From Flavobacteriaceae bacterium (GTDB lineage: Bacteria > Bacteroidota > Bacteroidia > Flavobacteriales > Flavobacteriaceae), in NCBI GenBank assembly GCA_013215095.1, contig JABSPM010000007.1, positions 1 through 62,765 on the forward strand: DNA of 62,765 bases, written 5' to 3'. Position 1 is the stretch's first letter. Each line of letters starts with the position of its first letter. Under the pieces are notes generated by a model, which was not told the DNA's origin, did no database searches, and was given only the letters and a program-made list of their open reading frames with translations. Made by a program: the position numbers and the translations under genes. Positions 25,881 to 35,704 of this stretch are shown here, in pieces.

Positions 25881-27194
25881 GTGGTGAATATATATTTAAG
25901 ACCATTGAGAGTACAAAAAACCGTTTCATTAGAAAATAGTGAGCAATTCAAATCAAAATTATTGCTTTGGAGTCAGCAGTATGACGATATCGTATGGCTA
26001 GATAGTAATAATTACCAGGAATTACAAGCTGATTATGATGCCGTATTGGCTGTGGATGCAATGACACTTATTCAAACGGATTACCATAGTGCCTTTGAGC
26101 GTTTAAAGGAATACCAATCTATGACAAAGGATTGGATATTTGGTTATTTATCCTATGATCTAAAGAATGATGTAGAGGATTTAAGTTCGCATAATTTTGA
26201 TGGTTTGGGTTTCTCTGATTTGTATTTCTTTCAGCCCAAAAAAGTATTTTTACTTAAAGGAAATCGATTGACCATGAGTTATATGAGAATGGTGGATGAT
26301 GCGTTTGACGAGGATATACAAGCGATAAATAATTATGAAACAAATAATACCCTTGTTAAGAATGATGTAAAGATTCATTTGCGCATTAATAAAGACGCGT
26401 ATTTTGAAAACATCAATCATGTTTTAGCACATATTTATCGTGGCGATATTTATGAGGCTAATTTTTGTCAGGAATTTTATGCTGAAGATACAACGATAAA
26501 TCCTTTAGAAACATATAAAAAATTAAATACAATTTCTAAGCCACCATTTGCCACATTTTTAAAACAAAGTGATAAGTATCTCTTATCAGCTTCACCAGAG
26601 CGTTACATTAAGAAACAAGGTAATACCGTTATATCACAACCCATAAAAGGTACAGCTAAACGCTCTGATAATAAGGTAGAAGATGACCTGCTAAAAGAAA
26701 ATTTAAGAACGGATCAAAAGGAGCGTAGTGAGAATATAATGATTGTAGATTTGGTAAGAAATGATTTGTCTAAAACTGCTATGAAAGGCTCTGTGAAAGT
26801 TAAAGAACTCTGCAAAATTTATAGCTTTAATCAAGTACATCAAATGATTTCCACAGTAAGCTCAAAACTTCCTGAAACTTTACATCCGGTAGATGTGATT
26901 CAAAGTACATTTCCAATGGGAAGTATGACAGGTGCCCCAAAAATTTCAGCAATGCAAATTATTGAAAACTTAGAATCAACCAAACGCGGATTGTATTCTG
27001 GATCTGTAGGGTATTTTACACCAAATGGTGATTTTGATTTTAATGTCGTAATCCGAAGTATTCTTTATAATTCATCTAATAGATATGTGTCCTATTCCGT
27101 TGGAGGTGCTATCACAGCAAAAAGCGATCCTTTCAAAGAATATGAAGAATGCTTAGTAAAAGCTAAAGCAATGCGAGAAGTTTTGGAAAATTAA
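25881..27194 (+). CDS. pabB: aminodeoxychorismate synthase component I (PabB)
   Basis: 437 aa of the chorismate-binding family. PIKGTAKRSDNKVEDDLLK near 255 carries the PIKGT lysine typical of PabB (anthranilate synthase has PIAGT), and MVDLVRND-like IMIVDLVRNDLSK and GSMTGAPKISAMQIIE follow. It turns chorismate and ammonia into aminodeoxychorismate for folate; the glutaminase partner is not nearby. The start is GTG 25881 or 25884, as no ATG lies upstream before a stop. Confidence 0.88.
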   Translation: MVNIYLRPLRVQKTVSLENSEQFKSKLLLWSQQYDDIVWLDSNNYQELQADYDAVLAVDAMTLIQTDYHSAFERLKEYQSMTKDWIFGYLSYDLKNDVEDLSSHNFDGLGFSDLYFFQPKKVFLLKGNRLTMSYMRMVDDAFDEDIQAINNYETNNTLVKNDVKIHLRINKDAYFENINHVLAHIYRGDIYEANFCQEFYAEDTTINPLETYKKLNTISKPPFATFLKQSDKYLLSASPERYIKKQGNTVISQPIKGTAKRSDNKVEDDLLKENLRTDQKERSENIMIVDLVRNDLSKTAMKGSVKVKELCKIYSFNQVHQMISTVSSKLPETLHPVDVIQSTFPMGSMTGAPKISAMQIIENLESTKRGLYSGSVGYFTPNGDFDFNVVIRSILYNSSNRYVSYSVGGAITAKSDPFKEYEECLVKAKAMREVLEN

Positions 27195-27273
27195 TAGAAA
27201 CCAATATATAACATTAGATCAGGTTAAAAGCATAATAAAAGCTTTAGATTTGTAAGATGAAATAATACATGTA

Positions 27274-28626
27274 ATGGCTCACTCCTTAATTCAAAAATTT
27301 AGTAATCACATAGATAATAACTTGCCTTTTCTTAAAACTGGATCATCTATTGTGGCTCTTTCTGGAGGTTTGGATAGCGTCGTATTGGCATACTTATGTA
27401 AAACCATTGGTTTAGATATGGTTTTTGCACATTGTAATTTTAAGCTGCGCAATGAAGAGAGTGATAGAGATGCAAAATTTGTATATGCTTTAGGCTCAAA
27501 ATTGAATGTTGAGACTTTTATTGAAAATTTTGATACTATAGCATATGCCAAATCTAATAAATGCTCTATTCAAGTTGCTGCAAGAACCTTGCGTTACCAA
27601 TGGTTTAAAACCTTGAGTCTGCAATTAAAATGTGATTATATCTTAACAGCACACCATGCAGATGATAATCTAGAAACATTTTTTATCCATGTTTTAAGGG
27701 GTACAGGCTTAGAGGGTTTATTAGGAATACCTGAAGTAAATGCAAATGTCATTCGACCATTATTATGTTTTTCTAGAACGGATATTATGGCTTATGCAAA
27801 GCATGCTAATATAGCTTGGCGAGAGGATAGTAGTAATGCATCAGTGAAATATTTGAGAAACAAACTACGTCATGAAGTGATTCCTATATTAAAAGGTATT
27901 AATCCTCAATTACTTCAAAATTTTGATAAAACAATTTCACATTTAAAAGCGTCACAATCGATCATAAATACATCTATTCATCATATTTCTAAGCATGTTA
28001 TTAGGCAAAAGGGATCGCAACTGTATTTAGATATCGAAAAGATCCAAAACTTAGATCACCCCAAAGCTTATATGTACGAAATTCTTAAAAATTATGGTTT
28101 TACCGAATGGGATGATGTTGTAAATTTGTTAGAAGCTAATAGTGGGAAATTCGTGATGTCTGAAGATTGGCGACTGATCAAAGATCGAAAAGAATTAATT
28201 CTTGCCAAAAAGGTAATCGAACCATTTAAAACAAAATGTATTACAAAAAACGACTCAAGCATAGCATTACCAATCGGAACCTTATATATAGAAAAAGTAG
28301 ACAATACAAGAGGATCTGCTCATTCAGATTGTATATATGTAGATGCCGACACGTTGCAATTCCCTCTTAGTGTTAGAACAAAAAAAGAAGGTGATGTGTT
28401 TTTCCCTTTGGGAATGAAAGGCAGAAAAAAGTTAAGTAAATACTTTAAAGACGAGAAATTGTCTTTGATAGAAAAAGAACAAATATTACTTATATGCTCA
28501 GAAGATGCTATTGTATGGGTCATTGGCAAACGTGCTGATCAAAGATTTAGTGTGCAACCTAAGTCTAGGAATATACTAAAAATAAGCTTGGTTTTGGCAA
28601 TAAAGGAGCAAAAAACAAATCCTTAA
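27274..28626 (+). CDS. tilS: tRNA(Ile)-lysidine synthetase
   Basis: 450 aa. The ATP pyrophosphatase P-loop SGGLDSVVLAYLC lies near residues 29-41, followed by AHCNFKLRNEESDRDAKFV and RPLLCFSRTDI. The C-terminal TilS domain (about 365-440) has FFPLGMKGRKKLSKYFKDEK. It converts C34 of tRNA-Ile(CAU) to lysidine, an essential step for AUA decoding. It lies 79 bp after pabB in the same direction, possibly cotranscribed. Confidence 0.95.
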   Translation: MAHSLIQKFSNHIDNNLPFLKTGSSIVALSGGLDSVVLAYLCKTIGLDMVFAHCNFKLRNEESDRDAKFVYALGSKLNVETFIENFDTIAYAKSNKCSIQVAARTLRYQWFKTLSLQLKCDYILTAHHADDNLETFFIHVLRGTGLEGLLGIPEVNANVIRPLLCFSRTDIMAYAKHANIAWREDSSNASVKYLRNKLRHEVIPILKGINPQLLQNFDKTISHLKASQSIINTSIHHISKHVIRQKGSQLYLDIEKIQNLDHPKAYMYEILKNYGFTEWDDVVNLLEANSGKFVMSEDWRLIKDRKELILAKKVIEPFKTKCITKNDSSIALPIGTLYIEKVDNTRGSAHSDCIYVDADTLQFPLSVRTKKEGDVFFPLGMKGRKKLSKYFKDEKLSLIEKEQILLICSEDAIVWVIGKRADQRFSVQPKSRNILKISLVLAIKEQKTNP

Positions 28627-28847
28627 TACTAAGTTGATTTTTTTGCATATTAAAATAATGAGAATCGCTGTGTTAAATTAGAAAAGCCTAGAAATGTTAA
28701 CAACTACGAGATCAATAATCAAATTAATAGCATATGAAAACCTTTTATTCTTTACAACCACCTCTCAGCCATAACTTTGATTGCAATCAAATAGATTTTA
28801 GGTTTAAATACTACTTTAGTATTTTGTATTGATTAGTTTTGCAAACT

Positions 28848-29849
28848 ATGACAGCAAAAGATATATCATTTGTTATACCCGTTTATAATCGACCTGAAGA
28901 AACAGAAGAGCTTTTGAATAGCTTGTCTATGATGGATGGCGACAAGGCGTTTGAAGTCGTGATTGTAGAAGACGGTTCTAGTATTTCCTCGGAAAAAATC
29001 GTAAATCAATTTTCAGATATATTAAACATTTCCTATTATTTCAAGCCAAATTCTGGGCCAGGAGATTCTCGAAATTATGGCATGAGAAAGGCAAAAGGGG
29101 ACTATTTTATCATTCTAGATTCAGATTGTATCATGCCTTCTTCATACATGGAGTCAGTTTTAAAAGCGTTAAATAGGCAGTATATAGACTGTTTTGGTGG
29201 ACCAGATGCCGCGCATCATTCTTTTTCAAATATCCAAAAAGCCATTAATTTTTCAATGACCTCGGTATTAACAACTGGTGGTATAAGAGGACGCAAAAAT
29301 AGTGTAGACACATTTCAACCTAGAAGTTTTAATATGGGCATTTCTAGACCAGCATTTGAAGCTACTGGAGGCTTTGGTAAAATACATCCAGGAGAAGACC
29401 CAGATTTGTCAATTAGGTTATGGAAAAAAGGATTTAAGACCACTTTGTTTACCGAAGCGTTTGTGTATCACAAAAGACGTATTTCTTGGTCCAAATTTTA
29501 TAAACAAGTTCATAAGTTTGGTTTAGCACGCCCAATACTCAACAAATGGCATCCAGAAACTATGAAACTTACATACTGGTTTCCACTATTATTTGCTTTA
29601 GGACTTATGATTGGCTTAATATTTATGTGTTTTGAAGTCTATTATATAACGTATTTATATCTCATATATTTTGTATCATGTTTTTTATTATCTTTTACTG
29701 AATCTAAAAGTATAACTGTAGCCATGTTATCAATTTGGGCAATTATGATTCAGTTTTTTGGATACGGTTATGGTTTTTTAAATGCCACATATAAATTAAC
29801 CTTTTCTAATAAGAAGGCAGAAGAATTATTACCACAGATGTTTTTTTAA
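28848..29849 (+). CDS. glycosyltransferase family 2, membrane anchored
   Basis: 333 aa from ATG 28848 (TAKDISFVIPVYNRPEET). GT-A fold with DSDC (D-x-D) near 90, followed by GGPDAAHHSF and the acceptor loop GEDPDLSIRLW. Two or three hydrophobic segments at the C-terminus (about 235-310) anchor it in the inner membrane. Donor and acceptor sugars are unknown. A TAGTTTTG box (28834-28841) sits only 6 bases upstream, so the transcript may be leaderless. It is followed after 4 bp by the YbbR gene. Confidence 0.88.
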   Translation: MTAKDISFVIPVYNRPEETEELLNSLSMMDGDKAFEVVIVEDGSSISSEKIVNQFSDILNISYYFKPNSGPGDSRNYGMRKAKGDYFIILDSDCIMPSSYMESVLKALNRQYIDCFGGPDAAHHSFSNIQKAINFSMTSVLTTGGIRGRKNSVDTFQPRSFNMGISRPAFEATGGFGKIHPGEDPDLSIRLWKKGFKTTLFTEAFVYHKRRISWSKFYKQVHKFGLARPILNKWHPETMKLTYWFPLLFALGLMIGLIFMCFEVYYITYLYLIYFVSCFLLSFTESKSITVAMLSIWAIMIQFFGYGYGFLNATYKLTFSNKKAEELLPQMFF

Positions 29850-29853
29850 ATAA

Positions 29854-30810
29854 ATGAGTGTTATAAAGTCTAAAGTCATAAAATCATTTCAGAATAGAAG
29901 AATTAATGTCTTATTGTTCTTCTTTTTAATTGCTTTTTTATTTTCAATATTAACGAAGCTTTCTGAGACTTATAATAAAACAATTTCATTTAGTATAAAC
30001 CCATTACATATACCAGAAGATAAAGTCGTTTTGTTAGATTCTACGCATGTTATTGATGTCACGGTAACCTCAAAAGGGTTTGATTTAGTTAAATATTATT
30101 TTTCTAAACCCATTCTGGATGTCGATTTTAGATGGTTAGAATTGCATGAGTCTCATTATTTGTGGAAAGAAGGTAACCAATTATCAAATATAATAGATCA
30201 ATTGGACCATGATTTTAAGATAAAAAATATTACACCAGATAGCCTATTGTTTAAATATGATTCCAACGCCATAAAAGAAGTTCCAGTGCAGTTAAATCAG
30301 AACGTTAAGTTTAAATCTGGATTTGACATTGTTGGTACATTTAAATTACAACCATCTACGATAAAATTAATTGGACCAAAATCGATTATAGATACCATAA
30401 GTTACGTGCCAACCACTACCTTAAAAAGCGGAGAAGTACAATCTAGCATTCAGAAAAAAATTAAAATAGACAAAACATCTATACCTCCTGAAGTTAATTT
30501 TTCGCATAATATGGTAAGTGTTAGTGCAGTAGTGGATAAATTTACAGAAGGCAGTATAAGTGTGCCAATTACGCTAATTAATGCGCCTCAAAATCTAACG
30601 GTGAAATTTTATCCAAAAAAAGTTGACGTTATATTTTATACCAGCTTAGGGTATTATAAACATATCACGGATAAAAATTTTACGATAACATGTGATTATG
30701 TCAGTGATACACATCAGAATTATCTAATACCAAAAGTGACAAAAATGCCTAAGAATGTTAAAAATGTAAGATTGAACACCAATAAAATAGAATATATAGT
30801 TGTAAAATAA
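29854..30810 (+). CDS. YbbR-like (CdaR-type) domain protein
   Basis: 318 aa with one N-terminal transmembrane helix (NVLLFFFLIAFLFSILTKLS) and periplasmic YbbR repeats; VPVQLNQNVKFKSGF, VGTFKLQPSTIKLIGPKSII and SVPITLINAP are the recognisable strands. In Firmicutes such proteins regulate diadenylate cyclase, but no DisA/CdaA gene is next to it here. It is sandwiched between GT2 and coaE with gaps of 4 and 1 bp, a conserved flavobacterial order. Confidence 0.82.
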   Translation: MSVIKSKVIKSFQNRRINVLLFFFLIAFLFSILTKLSETYNKTISFSINPLHIPEDKVVLLDSTHVIDVTVTSKGFDLVKYYFSKPILDVDFRWLELHESHYLWKEGNQLSNIIDQLDHDFKIKNITPDSLLFKYDSNAIKEVPVQLNQNVKFKSGFDIVGTFKLQPSTIKLIGPKSIIDTISYVPTTTLKSGEVQSSIQKKIKIDKTSIPPEVNFSHNMVSVSAVVDKFTEGSISVPITLINAPQNLTVKFYPKKVDVIFYTSLGYYKHITDKNFTITCDYVSDTHQNYLIPKVTKMPKNVKNVRLNTNKIEYIVVK

Positions 30811-30811
30811 A

Positions 30812-31399
30812 ATGAAAATTGTTGGATTAACGGGAGGAATTGGAAGTGGTAAGACTACGGTAGCTAAAATGTTTGAAACCTTTGGAATTCCAGTTTATAT
30901 AGCAGATTTTGAAGCCAAGCTATTGATGAATAGGTCCAAAATCATAAAACGAAAATTAAAGCAATTGCTGGGAGATGAGGCTTATGTCAATGACACACTA
31001 CATCGACCATTTGTTGCGCAAAAGATATTTCATAACAAACAACTCCTAAATGAAGTAAATGCTATAGTTCACCCTAAAGTAGCTTCGCATTTTAAGCGTT
31101 GGTTAAAAAAACAAACAGCAGTCTATGTTATTAAGGAAGTCGCAATTTTATTTGAAAATGACAGTTATAAAGAATGTGATTTTACCATAACCATTACGGC
31201 ATCTAAAGAAGATAGACTTAGACGTGTTGTAAAACGTGATAATTCTTCAGAAGAAAGGGTTACAGCAATAATGAATAACCAATGGTCGGACGAACAAAGG
31301 ATTGAATTGTCAGATTTTGTTATAGAAAATACAGATATAAATGAAACTAGAAGATTAGCTGAAAAAGTACATTTGAAAATTCTTAAATCAATTGTATAA
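30812..31399 (+). CDS. coaE: dephospho-CoA kinase
   Basis: 195 aa, full length. P-loop GLTGGIGSGKTTVAKMFE at the N-terminus, then IADFEAKLLM, HPKVASHFKRWL and the Arg-rich lid DRLRRVVKRDNSSEE near 140. It does the last step of coenzyme A synthesis. It starts one base after the YbbR stop codon. Confidence 0.95.
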   Translation: MKIVGLTGGIGSGKTTVAKMFETFGIPVYIADFEAKLLMNRSKIIKRKLKQLLGDEAYVNDTLHRPFVAQKIFHNKQLLNEVNAIVHPKVASHFKRWLKKQTAVYVIKEVAILFENDSYKECDFTITITASKEDRLRRVVKRDNSSEERVTAIMNNQWSDEQRIELSDFVIENTDINETRRLAEKVHLKILKSIV

Positions 31400-31476
31400 T
31401 TGTCTAATTTTAACATTTTTGTTAAGGTAAGGTTAAAAGGTGGTTCTTCTAAATGTTAAAGACTTAATTTTGATTA

Positions 31477-33045
31477 ATGAATAAAAAATTATTCGTTTTG
31501 TTAGTAATACTAATGAGTATGTCACTCATTGGAATTATTTTTGTACAGGCATATTACATAAATAATACATTTAAGAATGAAAAGAAACAGTTTGTATTTA
31601 ATGTTAAAAAAGCTTTAACTTATACTTCAAAAACGGTTGGAGATAGGGAGTATAAGCGCTACGTTAATGAACTAAATAAAATGATAGCCAAAGGTGTTAA
31701 GCCAGACTCTATAGCAATTAGAAGTATTAAAGTACGTGTGCAAGATGACAATACAAACGAAGTAACTTTTTATAATCATGCGATATTTGAAGAAAACTAT
31801 AAGTATCGTTCGCTCATTGACATAAGTTTAGACAGTCTAACGTTTAGTAGGTTTACAGGATCTACAGAAACAAAAGTGTTTAAGAACACCGATTTAGATG
31901 GGGGGCAAACCATATCTCCAGAGGAGTCTTTTTCAAAAGTGTATGAAATGAAACGCTTAGATAAAGAAATATTTGAAAATTATTATAGGGAGCGTGCAAA
32001 AAAAACACCTGTTCATCAGCGTGTTAAAAAAGCAGCTATTGAACGACTTCTAAAAAGAAAGCTTAAAGAAGAGGGGATTGATATCGATTTTAAATTTGGT
32101 ATATATGATAGGGATTTAGCAACAAAAATACAATCTGAAAATTTCGAATTAAACCATACAAGCACAACAGGAGTGCCAATTTTTTATGATGAAAATAATG
32201 AAAGTAATTTTACGTTGTATATTAATTTCCCTGAACATAAGAAATTTATATTATCTTCAATAATGGGTATGGTAATCTTATCAATAGTATTTACATTGAT
32301 TATTATCATAACCTACTGGAGTGCTTTGTATCAATTAATAAAGCAACGTCAAATTTCAGAGATAAAAACAGACTTTATTAATAATATGACGCATGAATTT
32401 AAAACACCAATAGCGACGATTAATTTAGCTTTAGATGCAATTAGAAACCCGCAAATTATCGGAGATGAAGATAAGGTAAGGCGTTACTTGAGAATGATAA
32501 AAGAAGAAAATAAACGCATGCATGCTCAAGTAGAAAATGTTCTTAGGATATCTAAACTAGAAAAAAATGAATTAAATATAAGTAAGGAAAGAGTAAAGTT
32601 GCACGACTTAGTAGAGGATGCCTTAGCCCATGTAGAATTGATTGTTGAAGATAGAAACGGATATGTTAGTACGCATTTAGATGCAGTAAAATCTTCAATA
32701 TTGGCTAATGAAACACATTTTACTAATGTTGTAGTAAATATATTAGATAATGCTATAAAATACTCTGACGGAGAACCTAAAATAGATGTGTTTACAGAAA
32801 ATGTAGGTAATAGCATATTATTAAAAATAAAAGATCAAGGTAACGGAATGTCAAAAGCCGTTCAGAAAAGAGTGTTCGAGAAATTTTATAGAGAACACAC
32901 GGGTAATGTACATAACGTAAAAGGTCATGGATTAGGCTTAGCCTATGTAAAACGTATTGTAGATGACCATCAAGGTCATATTAGTGTAGAAAGTGAAAAA
33001 GGAAAGGGTAGTACTTTTATTGTAAAGTTACCGTTAATATCATAG
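31477..33045 (+). CDS. sensor histidine kinase (RprX-like)
   Basis: 522 aa with two transmembrane helices (about 4-26 and 265-290) around a periplasmic sensor. The H box NNMTHEFKTPIATI carries the phospho-acceptor His near residue 306. N box VVVNILDNAIKY, G1 DQGNGMSKAVQKRVFEKFY and G2 KGHGLGLAYVKRI complete the ATPase. The family signature fits the Bacteroidota RprX group. It starts a two-gene unit with the response regulator 7 bp downstream. Confidence 0.93.
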   Translation: MNKKLFVLLVILMSMSLIGIIFVQAYYINNTFKNEKKQFVFNVKKALTYTSKTVGDREYKRYVNELNKMIAKGVKPDSIAIRSIKVRVQDDNTNEVTFYNHAIFEENYKYRSLIDISLDSLTFSRFTGSTETKVFKNTDLDGGQTISPEESFSKVYEMKRLDKEIFENYYRERAKKTPVHQRVKKAAIERLLKRKLKEEGIDIDFKFGIYDRDLATKIQSENFELNHTSTTGVPIFYDENNESNFTLYINFPEHKKFILSSIMGMVILSIVFTLIIIITYWSALYQLIKQRQISEIKTDFINNMTHEFKTPIATINLALDAIRNPQIIGDEDKVRRYLRMIKEENKRMHAQVENVLRISKLEKNELNISKERVKLHDLVEDALAHVELIVEDRNGYVSTHLDAVKSSILANETHFTNVVVNILDNAIKYSDGEPKIDVFTENVGNSILLKIKDQGNGMSKAVQKRVFEKFYREHTGNVHNVKGHGLGLAYVKRIVDDHQGHISVESEKGKGSTFIVKLPLIS

Positions 33046-33052
33046 CGAAATT

Positions 33053-33763
33053 ATGGAAGATGAAAACAAGAAAATATTATTAGTTGAAGATGATCCAAAC
33101 TTCGGGACAGTCTTAAGAGATTATTTGGCAATGAACAATTATGATGTTGTACATGCAAAAAACGGAATGGAAGGTTTTGAAAAGTTTAAAAAGTCAGATT
33201 TTGATCTTTGTATTTTAGATGTCATGATGCCTTATAAAGATGGGTTTACATTGGCGAAAGAAATTAGAGAAATAAATACAGAAGTGCCTATTGTCTTTTT
33301 AACTGCAAAAGTTATGAAAGAAGATGTTCTCAAAGGGTATAAGGTTGGAGCAGATGATTACTTAAATAAACCTTTTGATAGTGAAGTACTGCTCATGAAA
33401 ATCAAAGCCATTATGCAACGTAAAGTAACAGATAGCGTTTCGGATAGTAAACAATTTGAATTTATCATTGGAGATTTTCATTTAAATTCTAAGTTAAGAT
33501 TTTTAAGTTATAAGAAAGAGGAAGCAAAAAAGTTGTCTCCCAAAGAAAACGAATTATTACGCTTGCTCGCTCTGCATGAAAACGATTTAATGCCAAGAGA
33601 ATTAGCGCTAACAAAGATATGGAGAGATGATAATTATTTTACGTCTCGAAGTATGGATGTTTATATTGCTAAATTGCGAAAATACTTGAAGGTAGATGAA
33701 AATGTTGAAATTTTAAATATACATGGCGAAGGCTTTAGACTGGTTGTAAATAAAAAAGCCTAA
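33053..33763 (+). CDS. OmpR-type response regulator (RprY-like)
   Basis: 236 aa. Receiver domain (5-120) with acidic pocket LLVEDDPNFG, phospho-acceptor Asp in LCILDVMMPYKDGF and Lys in DYLNKPFDSEV. The winged helix (about 140-232) reads LSPKENELLRLLALHENDL and YFTSRSMDVYIAKLRKYL. It is the partner of the kinase just upstream. Targets unknown. Confidence 0.93.
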   Translation: MEDENKKILLVEDDPNFGTVLRDYLAMNNYDVVHAKNGMEGFEKFKKSDFDLCILDVMMPYKDGFTLAKEIREINTEVPIVFLTAKVMKEDVLKGYKVGADDYLNKPFDSEVLLMKIKAIMQRKVTDSVSDSKQFEFIIGDFHLNSKLRFLSYKKEEAKKLSPKENELLRLLALHENDLMPRELALTKIWRDDNYFTSRSMDVYIAKLRKYLKVDENVEILNIHGEGFRLVVNKKA

Positions 33764-33796
33764 ATATTAAAGTTGTAAATACGTGTTAATCCATAT

Positions 33797-33826
33797 AAAA
33801 AACCAACGTATTTGCGTTGGTTTTTA
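33797..33826. terminator. bidirectional terminator between the two-component unit and miaA
   Basis: A perfect 11-bp stem (33798-33808 with 33815-33825), loop TATTTG, with A run before and T run after. It lies between convergent stops. Confidence 0.88.
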
Positions 33827-33828
33827 TG

Positions 33829-34731
33829 TTATAACTGCGAAGACACGGTATCAATTATCTGTTTAACAGGAGTGTCAAAATCAAACCAAAGCGTTGCTGG
33901 ATTGCGTTTAAACCAAGTCAATTGGCGCTTAGCAAAGCGTCTGGAATTCTTTTTGATTTCAGAAATAGCAAACTCTAAATCCCATGTACCTTCGAGATAC
34001 TTAAAAAGTTCTTTATAGCCAACGGTGTTAAGAGCATTTAGCTGTTTTAAGTTTTTTAAAGCAGTAACTTCCTCAACTAAACCAGATCTAATCATAACAT
34101 CTACACGTTGATTAATGCGCTCATAAATAAGGCTGCGTGGTGCAGTTAAACCAATTGTAATGGTTTTAAAAGGCCTTGGTGATTTCTTTTGGTTTAAAAA
34201 TGACGCGTATGGCTTGCCGGTTCCAAGGGAAATTTCTAATGCCCGTGTAACACGCTGAGGGTTGTCTATCGCAATAGTTTCAAAACTTATGGGATCTAAT
34301 GCTTTTAATTGTTCTTGTAGCCCCGCTAAACCTTCATGTTTTAGACGATAATTGAGTCCTTCTCTAATATTAGGATCAACTTTCGGAAAATCATCTAAAC
34401 CTTTGGTAACCGCATCTACATACAACCCAGATCCTCCAACCATTATAAGGATGTTATTAGTTTTAAAGAGTTGCTTTAATCGTGAAAGCGCATCACGCTC
34501 AAAATGCCCAACACTATAATGTTCAAAAATAGATTTGTGATGAATGAAATGATGTGGCGCAGCAGCCAGCTCCTCTGAGCTAGGTGCCGCAGTTCCTATT
34601 TGCATTTCTTTGAAAAATTGTCGTGAATCGGCCGAAATAATTTCGGTATTGAAATGCTGTGCAAGTTCAATGCTTAATGACGTTTTTCCAATAGCTGTTG
34701 GTCCAACGATGGCTATTACATACTTATTCAT
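33829..34731 (-). CDS. miaA: tRNA dimethylallyltransferase
   Basis: 300 aa, standard length. P-loop IVGPTAIGKTSLSIELA (about 8-24), DSRQFFKEMQIGTAAPS (35-51) and the tRNA contact region RRFAKRQLTWFKRNP near 265. It adds an isopentenyl group to A37 of tRNAs reading codons with first U. The ATG overlaps the 3' end of the ion-channel gene by 8 bases. Confidence 0.95.
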   Translation of the reverse strand: MNKYVIAIVGPTAIGKTSLSIELAQHFNTEIISADSRQFFKEMQIGTAAPSSEELAAAPHHFIHHKSIFEHYSVGHFERDALSRLKQLFKTNNILIMVGGSGLYVDAVTKGLDDFPKVDPNIREGLNYRLKHEGLAGLQEQLKALDPISFETIAIDNPQRVTRALEISLGTGKPYASFLNQKKSPRPFKTITIGLTAPRSLIYERINQRVDVMIRSGLVEEVTALKNLKQLNALNTVGYKELFKYLEGTWDLEFAISEIKKNSRRFAKRQLTWFKRNPATLWFDFDTPVKQIIDTVSSQL

Positions 34732-35557
34732 GATCTAATTGATGGCCACATTGATGACAAAATTCAGCATCATCTCTGTGATATTCTTCTGTACAACTCG
34801 TACATGCTGTTGTGTTTGTAGGAATATTATCTTTTTCTGCATTAGTCATTTCAGAACTTACAATTCCTGTTGGGACCGCAATAATGCCATAACCCATAAT
34901 CATAATTATTGAGGCTATAAATTGACCTAGGGCTGTGACTGGAGCAATATCTCCGTAGCCAACTGTGGTTAAAGTTACGATAGCCCAATACACACTTCTA
35001 GGAATACTCGTAAATCCGCTTTCATCACTTTCTACGAGATACATAATTGTTCCAAGTATGATACATAAGACTAAAACAAAAGATAGAAATACGGCTATTT
35101 TAGCTCTACTCTTCTTTAAGGCACGCACAAAATTTGTAGATTCTCCGATGTAGCGTGTTAGTTTTAGAATTCTGAAAACACGCATTAATCTTAGGGCTCT
35201 TAATACCACTAATGAGTGAGACCCAATTATAAATAGCGATAAATATTTAGGTATTGTAGAGAGTAAATCAATAATCCCATAAAAACTAAAAATATATTTC
35301 GTTGGTTTTTTTACAGATATAATACGAGCCACATATTCTATACTGAAGAAAACAGTGATAATCCACTCAGAAATATTCAAAATTACCTGATAGTTCTCAT
35401 AGATAGGCTTAACACTTTCTAGCATTACTAAGACAATGCTGGCCAGGATAATAATCAATAAAATAAGATCAAATAATCTGCCAGCAGGAGTGTCTGCTTC
35501 ATAAATGATTTCATGAAGTTTTGCTTTCCAGTTGGTATTTGAGTTTTGAATGTTCAC
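34724..35557 (-). CDS. voltage-gated-type potassium channel with C-terminal zinc ribbon
   Basis: 277 aa. Six transmembrane segments (S1-S6, about 25-230), an Arg-rich S4 (LRALRLMRVFRILKLTRYIG) and the potassium filter TVGYGD near 195. The tail has CTSCTEEYHRDDAEFCHQCG, a double-CxxC zinc ribbon, which is not needed for ion flow and may join the channel to a partner or tetramerise it. It sits upstream of miaA with an 8-base overlap. No ligand domain such as RCK is present. Confidence 0.88.
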   Translation of the reverse strand: MNIQNSNTNWKAKLHEIIYEADTPAGRLFDLILLIIILASIVLVMLESVKPIYENYQVILNISEWIITVFFSIEYVARIISVKKPTKYIFSFYGIIDLLSTIPKYLSLFIIGSHSLVVLRALRLMRVFRILKLTRYIGESTNFVRALKKSRAKIAVFLSFVLVLCIILGTIMYLVESDESGFTSIPRSVYWAIVTLTTVGYGDIAPVTALGQFIASIIMIMGYGIIAVPTGIVSSEMTNAEKDNIPTNTTACTSCTEEYHRDDAEFCHQCGHQLDHE

Positions 35558-35704
35558 TATATATTGATGTTATAAATGTAATAAAAAGTTAAGGATTTCA
35601 GGTTGTTTCTAATAGCAGTGTTATATAAATATTTCCGTGTTAAATTGGGCTTGAAGATTTAAAGCATAGCACATAGTTAGAATTATAATAAGATATTTCA
35701 TGAA

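Noticed and set aside
28734-28832. 32-codon frame with ATG before the GT2 gene
   Set aside because: Low complexity, no recognised family and no ribosome-binding context; more likely leader DNA.
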